The notes: a model not told the origin generated them from the letters alone. A DNA stretch of 64,000 nt from an uncultured Clostridia bacterium (GCA_934632155.1 CAKTXZ010000009.1:49629-113628), one strand, 5' to 3'. Shown: positions 45,708-53,877, numbered from the stretch's first letter. A program made the numbers and translations.

Positions 45708-46250
45708 TCAGCGGAACATGGCGCGGCGCTTTCGGTAATACACGCGAATGATCAGCATCATGACAAGCTGCATCGCGGCGCTTACGCAAAGGCTGAGCGT
45801 TTCGCCGCCCAGCGACGTCAGCATCGCAATGGTAGCGACGCCGCAAGCAAGCTGCAGCACATAATTCGCCATCAGCAGCTGCACGCCGCGCCAGCGCATC
45901 TTCACCAAATGATATTCAATCAGCGCGCACAGGGGAATCGACAGCGCGCAAACGGCGATCGTCAGATACAGGCTTGCCCGCAGCACGGGAAGCGCCTCGG
46001 GACGAAAACGCGCAGGATCCAGCGTGCCGAGCATAGAAATCGCATCGACGAGTGAATACACCAGCATCAGCAGGCTGACGGGCACGCTGAAATAAATCAG
46101 GAACTTATGCCATTTCATGGGCATGAGCGCCGCGTTTTCAGCCGCGCGCTTTTCCCGCAGAATGGTTTCCTGCGTCATCGGCGCGCCGCAGGCGGGGCAA
46201 TAGGGCGTTTCCACCTGAAATTCCTGATGGCAGGAAGGGCATGTGGGCAT
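45708..46250 (-). CDS. Zinc-ribbon membrane protein of unknown function
   Basis: 180 residues from ATG 46250, with AAAGGAG 11 bases upstream. The N-terminus MPTCPSCHQEFQVETPYCPA has CxxC...CxxC cysteines of a zinc ribbon, followed by CGAPMTQETI. Four hydrophobic segments follow: FLIYFSVPVSLLMLVYSLV, LYLTIAVCALSIPLCALI, VQLLMANYVLQLACGVATIA and the last TM with VMMLIIRVYY. No catalytic motif is seen and I do not recognise a named family. It is transcribed convergently to tlyA. Confidence 0.7.
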   Translation of the reverse strand: MPTCPSCHQEFQVETPYCPACGAPMTQETILREKRAAENAALMPMKWHKFLIYFSVPVSLLMLVYSLVDAISMLGTLDPARFRPEALPVLRASLYLTIAVCALSIPLCALIEYHLVKMRWRGVQLLMANYVLQLACGVATIAMLTSLGGETLSLCVSAAMQLVMMLIIRVYYRKRRAMFR

Positions 46251-46344
46251 GGCAAAGCACGCTCCTTTCGCAATATTCATTTCATTATACATCGTATCGC
46301 AGGGCATGGCAAGCCGCCGCCAATGCAAAATCTGCTTTTGCGCA

Positions 46345-46374
46345 TAGACAAAAGCGTCCTGCTTGATTTATACT
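46345..46374 (+). promoter_or_regulatory. Promoter of the aldo/keto reductase gene
   Basis: TAGACA (46345-46350), 18 bases, TATACT (46369-46374). It is ~55 bases before the ATG. Confidence 0.6.
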
Positions 46375-46428
46375 GTATATGGTGAAGGTTACGCGCCCAA
46401 GCGCGCTTGAAGTAAAGGAGGATGCACC

Positions 46429-47568
46429 ATGCAGTACGTACCCTTCGGTCATCACGGTTTTTCTGTTTCTCGGCTGGGCTTTGGCTGTATGCGTCTGCCC
46501 ACCCGTAAGGAGGGTGACCAGGACGTGCTGGACGAGCAGCGCGCCATCGCGTTGGTTCGCCGCGGCGTCGACGGGGGAATCAGCTACATCGACACGGCCT
46601 ATGCCTACCACAACGGCCAGAGCGAAACGCTGCTGGCCAAGGCGCTTAAGGACGGCTATCGCGAGCGCGTGACGCTGACGACCAAGCTGGCCACATGGGC
46701 GGTCAACGAGGAAAAGGATATGAACCGGCTGCTGGACGAGCAGCTGCGGAAGCTGGACGTGGCGTATCTTGATTTTTATATTCTCCACGCGCTCAACCAC
46801 GACAGCTTCGCCAAGATGCAATCTTTCCATTATCAGGATTTTTTCCGTCAGGCGCTCAAGGATGGGCGCATCCGCCACACCGGCTTTTCCTTCCATGACG
46901 ATAACGCCGTTTTCCACCAAATCATGGATGATTTTGACGGCTGGGATATGGCGCAGATTCAGTTCAACTATCTGGACGACGAGCATCAGGCCACGGAGGA
47001 GGGGCTTCGCTATGCGGGCAAGCGCGGCGTGCCCGTTGTGGTGATGGAGCCGCTGCGCGGCGGCGCGCTGGCCAACCCGCCCGAAAATGTCAAGGCGCGC
47101 ATGGCGAAGGACGGCGGCAGACGCAGCGCGGCGGAATGGGCCTTTGCCTATGCGGCGGATTATCCCGAGGTCGCCGTCATTCTCAGCGGCATGAGCAACG
47201 AGACGCAGCTGGAGGACAACCTGCGCATCTTCGACCGCCTGGCGCCCGGCTGCCTGACGGATGCGGAGCGCGAGCAGATCAAGGGCTTTAAGCAGGCGTA
47301 CCTGAGCCGCATGAAGGTGGGCTGCACGGGCTGCAGCTATTGCGTTCCCTGCCCGCAGGACGTTCGCATTCCGGCCATTTTCCGCGCCTACAACGAGGCG
47401 AGCATGTTCGACCATCCGGAAGCGTTCCGAAGCCGCTACGCCGGAATGATTGAAAACGGCGGCGATGCGTCGCGCTGCGTCGGCTGCGGAAGGTGTGAAA
47501 AGCTCTGCCCGCAGCATCTGCCCATTCCCGAGCTGCTGGCGAAAATCGACGCCGAATATAAGGGATAA
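46429..47568 (+). CDS. Aldo/keto reductase with C-terminal 4Fe-4S ferredoxin domain
   Basis: 379 residues with AAGGAGG before the ATG. The barrel has the AKR catalytic elements GFGCMRLP, DTAYAYHNGQSE (Asp and Tyr), TTKLA (Lys) and ILHALNHDS (His). The C-terminal ~90 residues hold cysteines CTGCSYCVPCPQ and CVGCGRCEKLCPQ, enough for clusters of the type found in clostridial Fe-S AKRs. These probably pass electrons between ferredoxin-like carriers and a carbonyl substrate rather than NADPH alone. The gene stands alone. Confidence 0.92.
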   Translation: MQYVPFGHHGFSVSRLGFGCMRLPTRKEGDQDVLDEQRAIALVRRGVDGGISYIDTAYAYHNGQSETLLAKALKDGYRERVTLTTKLATWAVNEEKDMNRLLDEQLRKLDVAYLDFYILHALNHDSFAKMQSFHYQDFFRQALKDGRIRHTGFSFHDDNAVFHQIMDDFDGWDMAQIQFNYLDDEHQATEEGLRYAGKRGVPVVVMEPLRGGALANPPENVKARMAKDGGRRSAAEWAFAYAADYPEVAVILSGMSNETQLEDNLRIFDRLAPGCLTDAEREQIKGFKQAYLSRMKVGCTGCSYCVPCPQDVRIPAIFRAYNEASMFDHPEAFRSRYAGMIENGGDASRCVGCGRCEKLCPQHLPIPELLAKIDAEYKG

Positions 47569-47722
47569 CGCGGTTCTGCGCTAAAAGCCAGCAAGCCGCC
47601 AGACGCGCTTTCCGCTCCGCACCGGCCAAACGGAATCGGGCGCGGCGCCGCGTTGACCGGAGCCGTATGGACGGAGCGGGGCGGGAGGGCGATGGCGGGC
47701 CGCGCATTTTGAACGAAGCGTC

Positions 47723-47751
47723 GTATACCCGCACGGAACGCGGGGTATACT
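47723..47751 (+). promoter_or_regulatory. Inverted repeat overlapping the candidate lgt promoter
   Basis: GTATACCC (47723-47730) and GGGTATAC (47743-47750) form an 8-base perfect inverted repeat with 12 bases between. The right arm coincides with a TATACT -10 (47746-47751), and the left arm falls where the -35 would be. It looks like a repressor operator over a promoter for lgt, ~55 bases upstream of its start. Confidence 0.45.
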
Positions 47752-47803
47752 GATTGAAAACTTTGCGTTCCGCCGTTTATCGCTTACAGGGGAGGCTGTT
47801 TCC

Positions 47804-48550
47804 ATGCCGCGGCTGTTGTTTGGCTTTATCCCAATTTACGGGCTGCTCATCGCGTGCGCAATCGCCGTGGGCGTTTTTCTCTGCCACAGCGAGGAGCGCA
47901 GGCTGGCGCTTCCCAAGGACGCCGTGATCGATTTCGCGCTGTGGGTAATTCCGCTGGCCATTGCAGGCGCGCGGCTGTATTATGTCGCCTTTCAGTGGGA
48001 TATTTACGCGCAAGACCCGGTTTCCATCCTGTATCTGTGGCAGGGCGGGCTGGCAATCTACGGCGGCGTCATCGGCGGCGCGGTCGGCGCGCTGATTTTC
48101 TCCCGGCGCAGGCACATTCCCTTCGGCACGGTGGCGGACTGGGTGGCGCCTGCGCTGATTCTGGGGCAGGCCATCGGCCGGTGGGGGAATTTTGTGAACG
48201 GCGAAGCGTACGGCTATCTGGTCGAAAACGCCGCGCTGCAGTTTTTCCCCTTCGCGGTGCTGGTCGGCGGCGAATGGCATCTGGCCACGTTCTTTTACGA
48301 GTCGCTCTGGGATTTTCTGGGCTTTTGCCTGCTGTGGGGCGTTCGCAAGCGCGTACGCATTCCGGGCGACCTGTTCCTCGGCTATCTGTGCTGGTACGGC
48401 GCAGGCCGCGCCGTCATCGAAGGGCTTCGCACGGACAGCCTGATGTGGGGCGGCGTGCGCGTGTCGCAGGCGCTGTCCGCCGCATTCGTCCTCGTCGCAG
48501 GCGCAGCGTTGCTGCTGCGGCAGCGGAGGCTGCGCCGCGCGCAGGAATAA
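47804..48550 (+). CDS. lgt: Prolipoprotein diacylglyceryl transferase
   Basis: 248 residues, GGGGAGG upstream of the ATG. It is a polytopic membrane protein with the Lgt signatures LWQGGLAIYGGVIGG and GQAIGRWGNFVNGEAYG (essential Arg, Asn and Glu) and a late RAVIEGLRTDSL. It transfers diacylglycerol from phosphatidylglycerol to the lipobox Cys of prolipoproteins, which would include the WG-repeat and solute-binding lipoproteins of this window. Confidence 0.95.
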   Translation: MPRLLFGFIPIYGLLIACAIAVGVFLCHSEERRLALPKDAVIDFALWVIPLAIAGARLYYVAFQWDIYAQDPVSILYLWQGGLAIYGGVIGGAVGALIFSRRRHIPFGTVADWVAPALILGQAIGRWGNFVNGEAYGYLVENAALQFFPFAVLVGGEWHLATFFYESLWDFLGFCLLWGVRKRVRIPGDLFLGYLCWYGAGRAVIEGLRTDSLMWGGVRVSQALSAAFVLVAGAALLLRQRRLRRAQE

Positions 48551-48563
48551 CGCGTATCGCGGC

Positions 48564-48592
48564 GGGAAGCTCCCCTCGAGGGCTTCCCGTCT
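48564..48592 (+). terminator. Terminator after lgt
   Basis: GGGAAGC (48564-48570) pairs with GCTTCCC (48582-48588) and is followed by GTCTT. The T tract is weak. Confidence 0.55.
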
Positions 48593-48604
48593 TAAAAGCC
48601 GCGC

Positions 48605-48646
48605 AAAAAAGAGGAACCGCTTCTGGACGTTCCAAGGAGCGGTTCC
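48605..48646 (-). terminator. Terminator after the coat-type genes
   Basis: GGAACCGCT (48613-48621) pairs with AGCGGTTCC (48638-48646). Read on the minus strand it is followed by a T run (A run 48605-48610). Confidence 0.75.
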
Positions 48647-48658
48647 CGGCGTTCACCT

Positions 48659-48994
48659 TTACAGCGTGGCGCGCATCTGCTGGTATTTCTGCTTGGCGGT
48701 CTGCACATCCTGCTGCTGGGCGGGCTTGGTTTGATACCAGCCGTTTTGCTGCATCAGCTGGAAGATTTGCAGCTGATCCTGCCCCATTTGCATGTAGGTG
48801 TCGTTGAGCACCTGCCGTATGCCCTGATGGCTGGCCTCCAGCACGTCGGAGGTGATATTCGCCATCAGCGCCTTCTCCTGATAAAGCAGGTCAAAGGCCA
48901 ATTCCTGATCGGTCAGCGGCGCGGTGTTCTGCGGCCGGCTGCCAAACTGCGGGTTCTGGTTCTGGTTCCAAGGCTGGTTCTGCTGGTTCATCAT
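48659..48994 (-). CDS. CotF-family spore coat protein
   Basis: 111 residues starting MMNQQNQPWNQNQNPQ (AAAGGGGG upstream). A Gln/Asn/Pro-rich N-terminus is followed by LTDQELAFDLLYQEKALMAN, typical of coat protein F (PF07875) with its ferritin-like helices, and then LMQQNGWYQTKPA. It would be made in the mother cell and added to the spore coat. It lies 13 bases after the small partner gene 49008-49217 and is probably co-transcribed with it. It supports a sporulating host. Confidence 0.85.
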   Translation of the reverse strand: MMNQQNQPWNQNQNPQFGSRPQNTAPLTDQELAFDLLYQEKALMANITSDVLEASHQGIRQVLNDTYMQMGQDQLQIFQLMQQNGWYQTKPAQQQDVQTAKQKYQQMRATL

Positions 48995-49007
48995 GCTGCT
49001 TCCCCCT

Positions 49008-49217
49008 TTACTGACAGCCGTTGAGAAACGCGAAAAGCGCGTCGTAATGCTGGCGATGATGCTGCGCAACCGTGGCGGCCATGTTCTTGAGCTGCGGGTT
49101 CTGGAATTGCTGCGCGTAGGCGTCCGCCACGCGGCAGCTCATGGCAATGTGCGTCAGCTGGTCTTCAATCAGGCCAAGGTCCTTGGTGGTCAGGGTGCAT
49201 CCGCATCCATTGGGCAT
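49008..49217 (-). CDS. Small coat-associated protein, CotF-like partner
   Basis: 69 residues from ATG 49217, with GGAGG upstream. MPNGCGCTLTTKDLGLIEDQ opens a two-helix protein with a His-rich centre (AQHHRQHYDALFAF), resembling the small proteins encoded next to clostridial cotF genes. Three Cys residues (two early, one near the end) could cross-link. Assignment rests on context and helix pattern, not on a catalytic motif. Confidence 0.6.
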   Translation of the reverse strand: MPNGCGCTLTTKDLGLIEDQLTHIAMSCRVADAYAQQFQNPQLKNMAATVAQHHRQHYDALFAFLNGCQ

Positions 49218-49249
49218 GGTAAATCCCTCCTTGTTTAATTGGTGCAATG

Positions 49250-49280
49250 CTAGTATGCCCGCGTTACGCGCGGATTATGA
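49250..49280 (-). promoter_or_regulatory. Candidate mother-cell sporulation promoter
   Basis: On the minus strand TCATAAT (49274-49280) and CATACTAG (49250-49257) resemble the -35 and -10 of SigE/SigK promoters, at about 16-base spacing, slightly longer than usual. It is ~35 bases before the coat-type genes. Confidence 0.35.
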
Positions 49281-49290
49281 AGGGAGCCTT

Positions 49291-50496
49291 ATGAAAAACT
49301 GGTTCATTTACCGCATGCTGCTGCACGCGCTGCCCGCGCATGGAGACGCGACAGCCTCCACCCTTTCCGCCGACACAACGCGGCGCGTGACGAGCCTGCT
49401 CCGAAAGCATCGCTGCGTCGGCGCGTCGCTGTGCCTGTTTGACGAAGGCGGCGAAGCCGGCGCGCTCTCCTTTGGTCAGGCGCGTCCCGGCGTTCCCGCG
49501 TTGCCGGAGACAATCTACCGCGCCGCCTCGGTCAGCAAGTTCGTCACGGCGCTGTGCGCCATGAAATTGAGCGAAAACGGCGTGTTGTCGCTCGACGCGG
49601 ACACAAACCGTTACCTTCCCTTTTCCCTGCGTCACCCGCAGGCGAAGGATGCGCCCATCACGCTGCGCATGCTGCTTTCCCACACGGCGGGGCTGCACGA
49701 CGGCGCGGCCTACAACGCAGGCGTCGCGCGCGGCGAAGCGCTTGGCGCGCTGCTCGCGGGCGACAGCTTTACCGCGCACCTGCCGGGCGGAAAATGGGAA
49801 TACTCCAATTTGGGCGCGGGCATTGCGGGCGCGGTGATGGAGGCCGCCGCGCAATGCGATTTCGAAACGCTGATGCAGCAAACGCTCTTTGCGCCGCTGG
49901 GCGTTACGGCGACGTTCTATCCGCAAAAGGTCGCCGAAAAAGTCACGGCGCAGGGCGCGGCCGTACTGGCGGACGCACGGCGCATTTTACCGCCCGCACG
50001 CAGACCGAATTTTGACGCGCAATCGCGGCGGGCGCGTCCCCTGCCGGCGCCCTGTGTGGATGCGGAGCATCATTACGCGCTGGCGCACGGAAACCTGTGC
50101 GTCTCGGTTGGAAATCTGGCCAAGCTGGGCGTTGCGGGCATGGTTCCGGGCTTTTTAACAGCCGAAAGCCTGCAGGATATGCGCCGCGTGATCGCGCCCT
50201 TCGGCGAACGCGCGCATAATCTGAGCGAGGGCGTCGGAACGTTTATTCTTCGCGACGCGTCCATCGCCCCGTGCCCGATCTACGGCCATCAGGGCATGGC
50301 CTACGGCGCGGTGCACGGGCTGTTTTTCGACCCGGCTGCGGGGCGCGGGCTGGCGCTGCTGACTTCAGGAGCCAGCGAGGCGCGCCGCGGCGTGCTGGCC
50401 GACCTGAACGCCGCGCTGATTCGTTTGCTGCTAAGCGAAGGAAAGGAAACGACGCAATCGGAAAAGGCCGCCGGGCAAGCGTCTCAGGGGCTTTGA
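49291..50496 (+). CDS. Class C beta-lactamase-like serine hydrolase
   Basis: 401 residues from ATG 49291 (AAGGGAG upstream). No signal peptide is seen, so it is probably cytoplasmic. The active-site SxxK is SVSK (Ser near residue 80) in YRAASVSKFVTALCAM. The YxN motif is YSN in WEYSNLGAGIAG, and the third motif is HQG in IYGHQGMAYG (KTG replaced by HxG, as in esterase/DD-peptidase-like members). It fits PF00144 hydrolases such as EstB-type esterases or peptidases. True beta-lactam hydrolysis is not implied. It diverges from the coat-type genes. Confidence 0.88.
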   Translation: MKNWFIYRMLLHALPAHGDATASTLSADTTRRVTSLLRKHRCVGASLCLFDEGGEAGALSFGQARPGVPALPETIYRAASVSKFVTALCAMKLSENGVLSLDADTNRYLPFSLRHPQAKDAPITLRMLLSHTAGLHDGAAYNAGVARGEALGALLAGDSFTAHLPGGKWEYSNLGAGIAGAVMEAAAQCDFETLMQQTLFAPLGVTATFYPQKVAEKVTAQGAAVLADARRILPPARRPNFDAQSRRARPLPAPCVDAEHHYALAHGNLCVSVGNLAKLGVAGMVPGFLTAESLQDMRRVIAPFGERAHNLSEGVGTFILRDASIAPCPIYGHQGMAYGAVHGLFFDPAAGRGLALLTSGASEARRGVLADLNAALIRLLLSEGKETTQSEKAAGQASQGL

Positions 50497-50619
50497 TCGC
50501 CCCGTCCTTCAAGGACGTTGAACGGGCGCTTTCCGCCGCAGCCTTGTTTTCATTTGACGGTTCAATAGAGGGAAGGCATGGTCTTTCCCATCACGCATAC
50601 GATTTTGAGGGCACGCATC

Positions 50620-51222
50620 ATGGACAAAATTCTGGACGTAACGCGGCGGGACGGCGTTGCGCGCATAACGTTTGCATCCGGCGAGATGCTGAAGGTGCCT
50701 GCGGCGCTTTATTTGGAGCGCCGGCTGCGTCCCGGAGAAACGATCGATCCGTCGGCCTATCGGCAATTCATGCTGCAGCGCGGCTATCCGCACGCGCTGG
50801 AAATGGCGGTCAAGTATCTTGCCCTGCGCGAACGAAGCGTACAGGAGATTCGCACGCGGCTGCGCCGTTCCTGCTACGATGAAGCGGTCATCGCGCGCGT
50901 GCTGGACACGCTGGACGCGCATGCGCTGATATCCGACAGCCGCTTCGCGGAGCAATGGGTGCATCATCGCAGCCGGCAATACGGCCGGCTGCGTATTGCG
51001 CAGGAGCTGCGCCTCAAGGGCGTGGGCGGCGAGGAGGCGGCGCAGGCACTATCCGCCTTAACGGCGGAGGACGAGCAAACGCAGGCCGACAGACAGGCGC
51101 AGAAGCTCGCCCGGCGAATGAACGACAGACAGAAGGTGATGAACGCGCTGGTTCGCCGCGGCTACGATTTCGCCGTTGCCCGCCGCGCCGCGGAGCGCGC
51201 GCTGGCCGAGCCGGAAGCGTAA
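50620..51222 (+). CDS. recX: RecX family regulator of RecA
   Basis: 200 residues from ATG 50620 (GAGGG upstream). An ATG at 50578 with AGGG would add 14 residues that look unlike RecX. After an N-terminal domain it shows the tandem three-helix repeats of RecX: ALEMAVKYLALRERSVQEIR, DALISDSRFAEQWVHHR-like DAHALISDSRFAEQW, and a last VMNALVRRGYDFAVARRA. RecX caps RecA filaments and restrains recombination. No recA is in the window. Confidence 0.9.
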   Translation: MDKILDVTRRDGVARITFASGEMLKVPAALYLERRLRPGETIDPSAYRQFMLQRGYPHALEMAVKYLALRERSVQEIRTRLRRSCYDEAVIARVLDTLDAHALISDSRFAEQWVHHRSRQYGRLRIAQELRLKGVGGEEAAQALSALTAEDEQTQADRQAQKLARRMNDRQKVMNALVRRGYDFAVARRAAERALAEPEA

Positions 51223-51240
51223 AGGCCAAAATGAAGCGAA

Positions 51241-51306
51241 AAACAAAATAAAAATACTGCGGGGGAATCGCTCTTTGGTTTATCCAAAGAAACGGTTCCC
51301 CCGCAG
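51241..51306 (-). terminator. Large terminator between recX and the Myb-like gene
   Basis: CTGCGGGGGAA (51257-51267) pairs perfectly with TTCCCCCGCAG (51296-51306), and an inner CTTTGG/CCAAAG helix forms. On the minus strand it is followed by a T-rich tract (51241-51256). It may also stop recX readthrough. Confidence 0.65.
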
Positions 51307-51575
51307 CCTTCATCGGCGCAGCGCGCCGGCGTCGGTCGATTCGCTCACTGTCCCACGGCTCTTGTGCTTCAGTCCACGCCTGCCGCCGGCAGGCCGGCCG
51401 TTTCACGCGTCCCCTTCCAGAAATGCTGGTTGAGGGGAAGCTTGACGATTTTTTCATATTTCCAAAGCCAATGAAGCCCGTCGTCCGCAGCCGTTACGGC
51501 TTCACGCGTTACGGCAACGCTTTTTCCACAGTCCCTCCTCGGGAATTGCCCGTCCTCCGGTCGAGGGCTTCTCGC
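51307..51575. other. Intergenic region, nothing recognised
   Basis: With the terminator this makes a ~350-base gap between recX and the Myb-like regulator (converging). No supported gene or RNA was seen. Confidence 0.45.
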
Positions 51576-52343
51576 TCACCCCGCCGTGCTTTCCAGCCGC
51601 GCGATATGCGCCGTAATCTCGCTGCAGAAGGCAGGCAGCTCGGCGGCGCGCTCCTCAGGCGGCAGGCCGAGAAAGTTTTTGCAGCTAAGCACCATCTCCC
51701 GCGCGGCCAGCTGCACATCCTCCAGCCGCATCAGCGCCATATCGCGCTGCACGCGCATCCGGTCGCGGCCCTCCTGCCGCGCCTCCTGCAGCCGCCGCAT
51801 CAGCGACGCCAGCGCGCCCAGCGCCTGCCGCACATCCGGATCGTTCGGGATATCGCCGAGGGACGGCTCCTCCTGCGCATGCGGCTTCGCAGCCAGCGGA
51901 TTGAGATAGCTTTCGCCCTCGCCCGCCAATTCGCCGCAAACCTGCTCGATCAGCTCAGGACGCTTGCGCAGCACCGCGCGATACTTATTCTGGTAACGCA
52001 GCATCAGCGCCTTATCGCCCTTGCTCATATCCATAACACACGCGCGAACCGATTGTCCCCTTCCCCGCGCCAGCAGCACCTGACGAACCAGCGCGCGCAC
52101 CTCGTCCTCGGTAAAGGTCTCAAAGGGCGCGGCGCGTTTGAGCAGATCGCCGCCCTGATCGCGCAGCTGCATGTAATAGTAATTGCGCACGCTATTGGGC
52201 TTACGCCCCAACGCTTCGCCCATTTTTTCAAATACGCCGCGGAGGGGCGCGCCCGTTTCCGCTGCCTGGCGAATCTCCTGCCACAGCTGTGCCGTTTCCT
52301 CCGGCTGCCACCCGTTTCGCGCCTGATGTATGGTTTTCTCCAT
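51576..52343 (-). CDS. Myb/SANT-like DNA-binding regulator (RsfA-like N-terminus)
   Basis: 255 residues from ATG 52343, GGAGG 7 bases upstream. The N-terminal domain GWQPEETAQLWQEIRQAAET, then APLRGVFEKMGEALGRKPNS, followed by VRNYYYMQL, looks like the Myb/SANT-type helix domain of RsfA/YlbO sporulation regulators. A middle helical domain follows, then a long charged helix rich in Arg and Leu (ASLMRRLQEARQEGRDRMRV), probably a coiled coil. A transcriptional role is inferred; targets are unknown. It diverges from the stand-alone winged-helix gene across 181 bases. Confidence 0.65.
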   Translation of the reverse strand: MEKTIHQARNGWQPEETAQLWQEIRQAAETGAPLRGVFEKMGEALGRKPNSVRNYYYMQLRDQGGDLLKRAAPFETFTEDEVRALVRQVLLARGRGQSVRACVMDMSKGDKALMLRYQNKYRAVLRKRPELIEQVCGELAGEGESYLNPLAAKPHAQEEPSLGDIPNDPDVRQALGALASLMRRLQEARQEGRDRMRVQRDMALMRLEDVQLAAREMVLSCKNFLGLPPEERAAELPAFCSEITAHIARLESTAG

Positions 52344-52524
52344 AATCCTTCCTCCACGCTGCCTTGATATGCCGCCTGACGCCTTGATTTCCTCGTTCAG
52401 GGGCTTCCTGCTTCCATAGTATGCGCGCGGGCGGCATAAATTATTACGTTTTTTTAATTTTTTTGTTGCACAATGGAACAAATCGCTTCTTTGATTCGTC
52501 TATATATATGAGGTGACGAAAGAA

Positions 52525-52848
52525 ATGAGCACCATGCTTTCTATTTATCCCAAGGAAGAGAAGCCGGCGCTGCTGGCAATTAACGATGATGAAAAGGTCG
52601 TTTATGTGAACGGGCAGCCCTGCGAATTGACGCAGCAGGAATTTTCGCTGCTGCAGGAGCTGGCGCAGAACATCGACCGTCCCGTCTCCCGAGAGGAGCT
52701 GCTGCGCAGCGCGTGGGGCTATATCTGCCCGGGCGAAACGCGCACGGTGGACGTGCATGTGCAGCGCCTGCGCAAAAAGCTGGGCTTTTCCTGCATCGAA
52801 ACGGTATATCGCCGCGGCTATAAGCTGCGCGCGCAGGAAGTGTATTGA
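52525..52848 (+). CDS. Stand-alone OmpR/PhoB-type winged-helix protein
   Basis: 107 residues from ATG 52525 (GAGGTG upstream; a GTG four codons earlier is possible). A ~20-residue N-terminal piece precedes a complete trans_reg_C domain: LTQQEFSLLQELAQNIDRPV, SREELLRSAWGY, TVDVHVQRLRKKLG and IETVYRRGYKL. The receiver domain normally attached to it is absent, so it cannot be controlled by phosphorylation. It would bind DNA on its own or with a partner. The upstream region is AT-rich with T runs (52440-52510) and contains TATATATAT near the -10 position. Confidence 0.85.
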   Translation: MSTMLSIYPKEEKPALLAINDDEKVVYVNGQPCELTQQEFSLLQELAQNIDRPVSREELLRSAWGYICPGETRTVDVHVQRLRKKLGFSCIETVYRRGYKLRAQEVY

Positions 52849-53436
52849 CTGCAAAGCATATTCGCAAACGGAATCGCCTTGGGCTAAAGGCTTCCGCAAT
52901 CTCCTTGAGCAGGGCGCTCGTGGGGAGCGTTTCCGTGCGGCGTAAGCTTTCCGCGCCGCAAATCGTTCGTTTGCCGTCGGCGTTGCCGCTAAGCAATGCG
53001 GCCTTCCCCTCGGGCATATCGCAGGGGCGGGCGGCTGGGGGCTGGCGAGCCGACTGATATTTCATTTTCCACTCGGTCGCTATTCATTTCATGCGCGATC
53101 CACAGGCGACGCCGCCCGGATAGCCGCCGATTCGGTTTGTTTTTGTGCCGGTTATTTGATTGTGCGTTGATCGAACAAGCTTTTTCAATCCAGCGCATCC
53201 CAAAATCGTTCCCCGCGCGGGAGCGAAAGCGCTTTGACGCGTCCAAAAACTGCGTTTGAGGCGTCCTCCATGCAGCTTGAAAAACTCTCTCTCGCATGGA
53301 AAAGCTGCAAAAATAATATTCGGGGCACGGACGCTCGGAAAAGATTCCCCGCTCGGCAAAGCCGGGCAATGCGAATCATGCGGTCGCCGCCCTTCATTGC
53401 ATCCGGCAAGGTTGACCGTGATTTTTTCGATAATCA
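52849..53436. other. 588-base stretch without a supported gene
   Basis: Open frames on both strands are short or have no ribosome site and no protein-like conservation. The GC content drops in the 53050-53220 part. No RNA family was recognised. It could be decayed coding sequence. Confidence 0.45.
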
Positions 53437-53470
53437 AAACCGTTCCCCGCACAGGAGCAGGGAACGGTTT
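53437..53470. terminator. Terminator facing the ComEA-like gene end
   Basis: AAACCGTTCCC (53437-53447) pairs perfectly with GGGAACGGTTT (53460-53470) around a 12-base loop. It is symmetric enough to act on either strand. The minus-strand reading ends TTTTGATT, 9 bases after the ComEA-like stop. Confidence 0.7.
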
Positions 53471-53478
53471 ATTGTTGC

Positions 53479-53877
53479 TTATAGCGCCGGCGTTTCCCAT
53501 TGGGCGCGCAGCTGCGCGAAGCGCTTTTCGCCAATGCCGTGAACGTTCATGATTTCCTCGGCATAGCGAAAGCCGCCGATCTGCGCGCGGTATTCCACAA
53601 TCGCGTCCGCCAGCTTTTCGCCAAAGCCGGGCAGGGCGAGAAAATCCTCGCGCGCGGCGCTGTTCAGCCGCCGGGTCAGGGGTGTATCGGCAGGAGGCGG
53701 CGGCGCGCTCACACCACGCGGTGAAAACACGCGCGATTCAGGCAGGCAGGCCGCGCAATACCGCGCCGACAACGCCAGCAGCAGCGCCGCCGCAAAGCAA
53801 ACGCATATACGCAGCAGGCGCGCCGCCCAACGACGACGCGCCTGCTGCGTATCATTCGGCTTCATTGGCCGTTTCAT
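53479..53877 (-). CDS. ComEA-like helix-hairpin-helix membrane protein
   Basis: 132 residues from ATG 53877; ATG 53865 is equally possible and neither has a ribosome site. The gene overlaps the end of the deacetylase gene by 14-26 bases, so translation is probably coupled. One membrane helix (LLRICVCFAAALLLALSARY) is followed by a Pro-rich linker and a C-terminal HhH pair (LNSAAREDFLALPGFGEKLA, EIMNVHGIGEKRFAQL), as in the DNA-binding domain of ComEA. ComEA is the competence DNA receptor. No other com genes are in view, and ComEA's N-terminal domain is lacking. Confidence 0.75.
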   Translation of the reverse strand: MKRPMKPNDTQQARRRWAARLLRICVCFAAALLLALSARYCAACLPESRVFSPRGVSAPPPPADTPLTRRLNSAAREDFLALPGFGEKLADAIVEYRAQIGGFRYAEEIMNVHGIGEKRFAQLRAQWETPAL

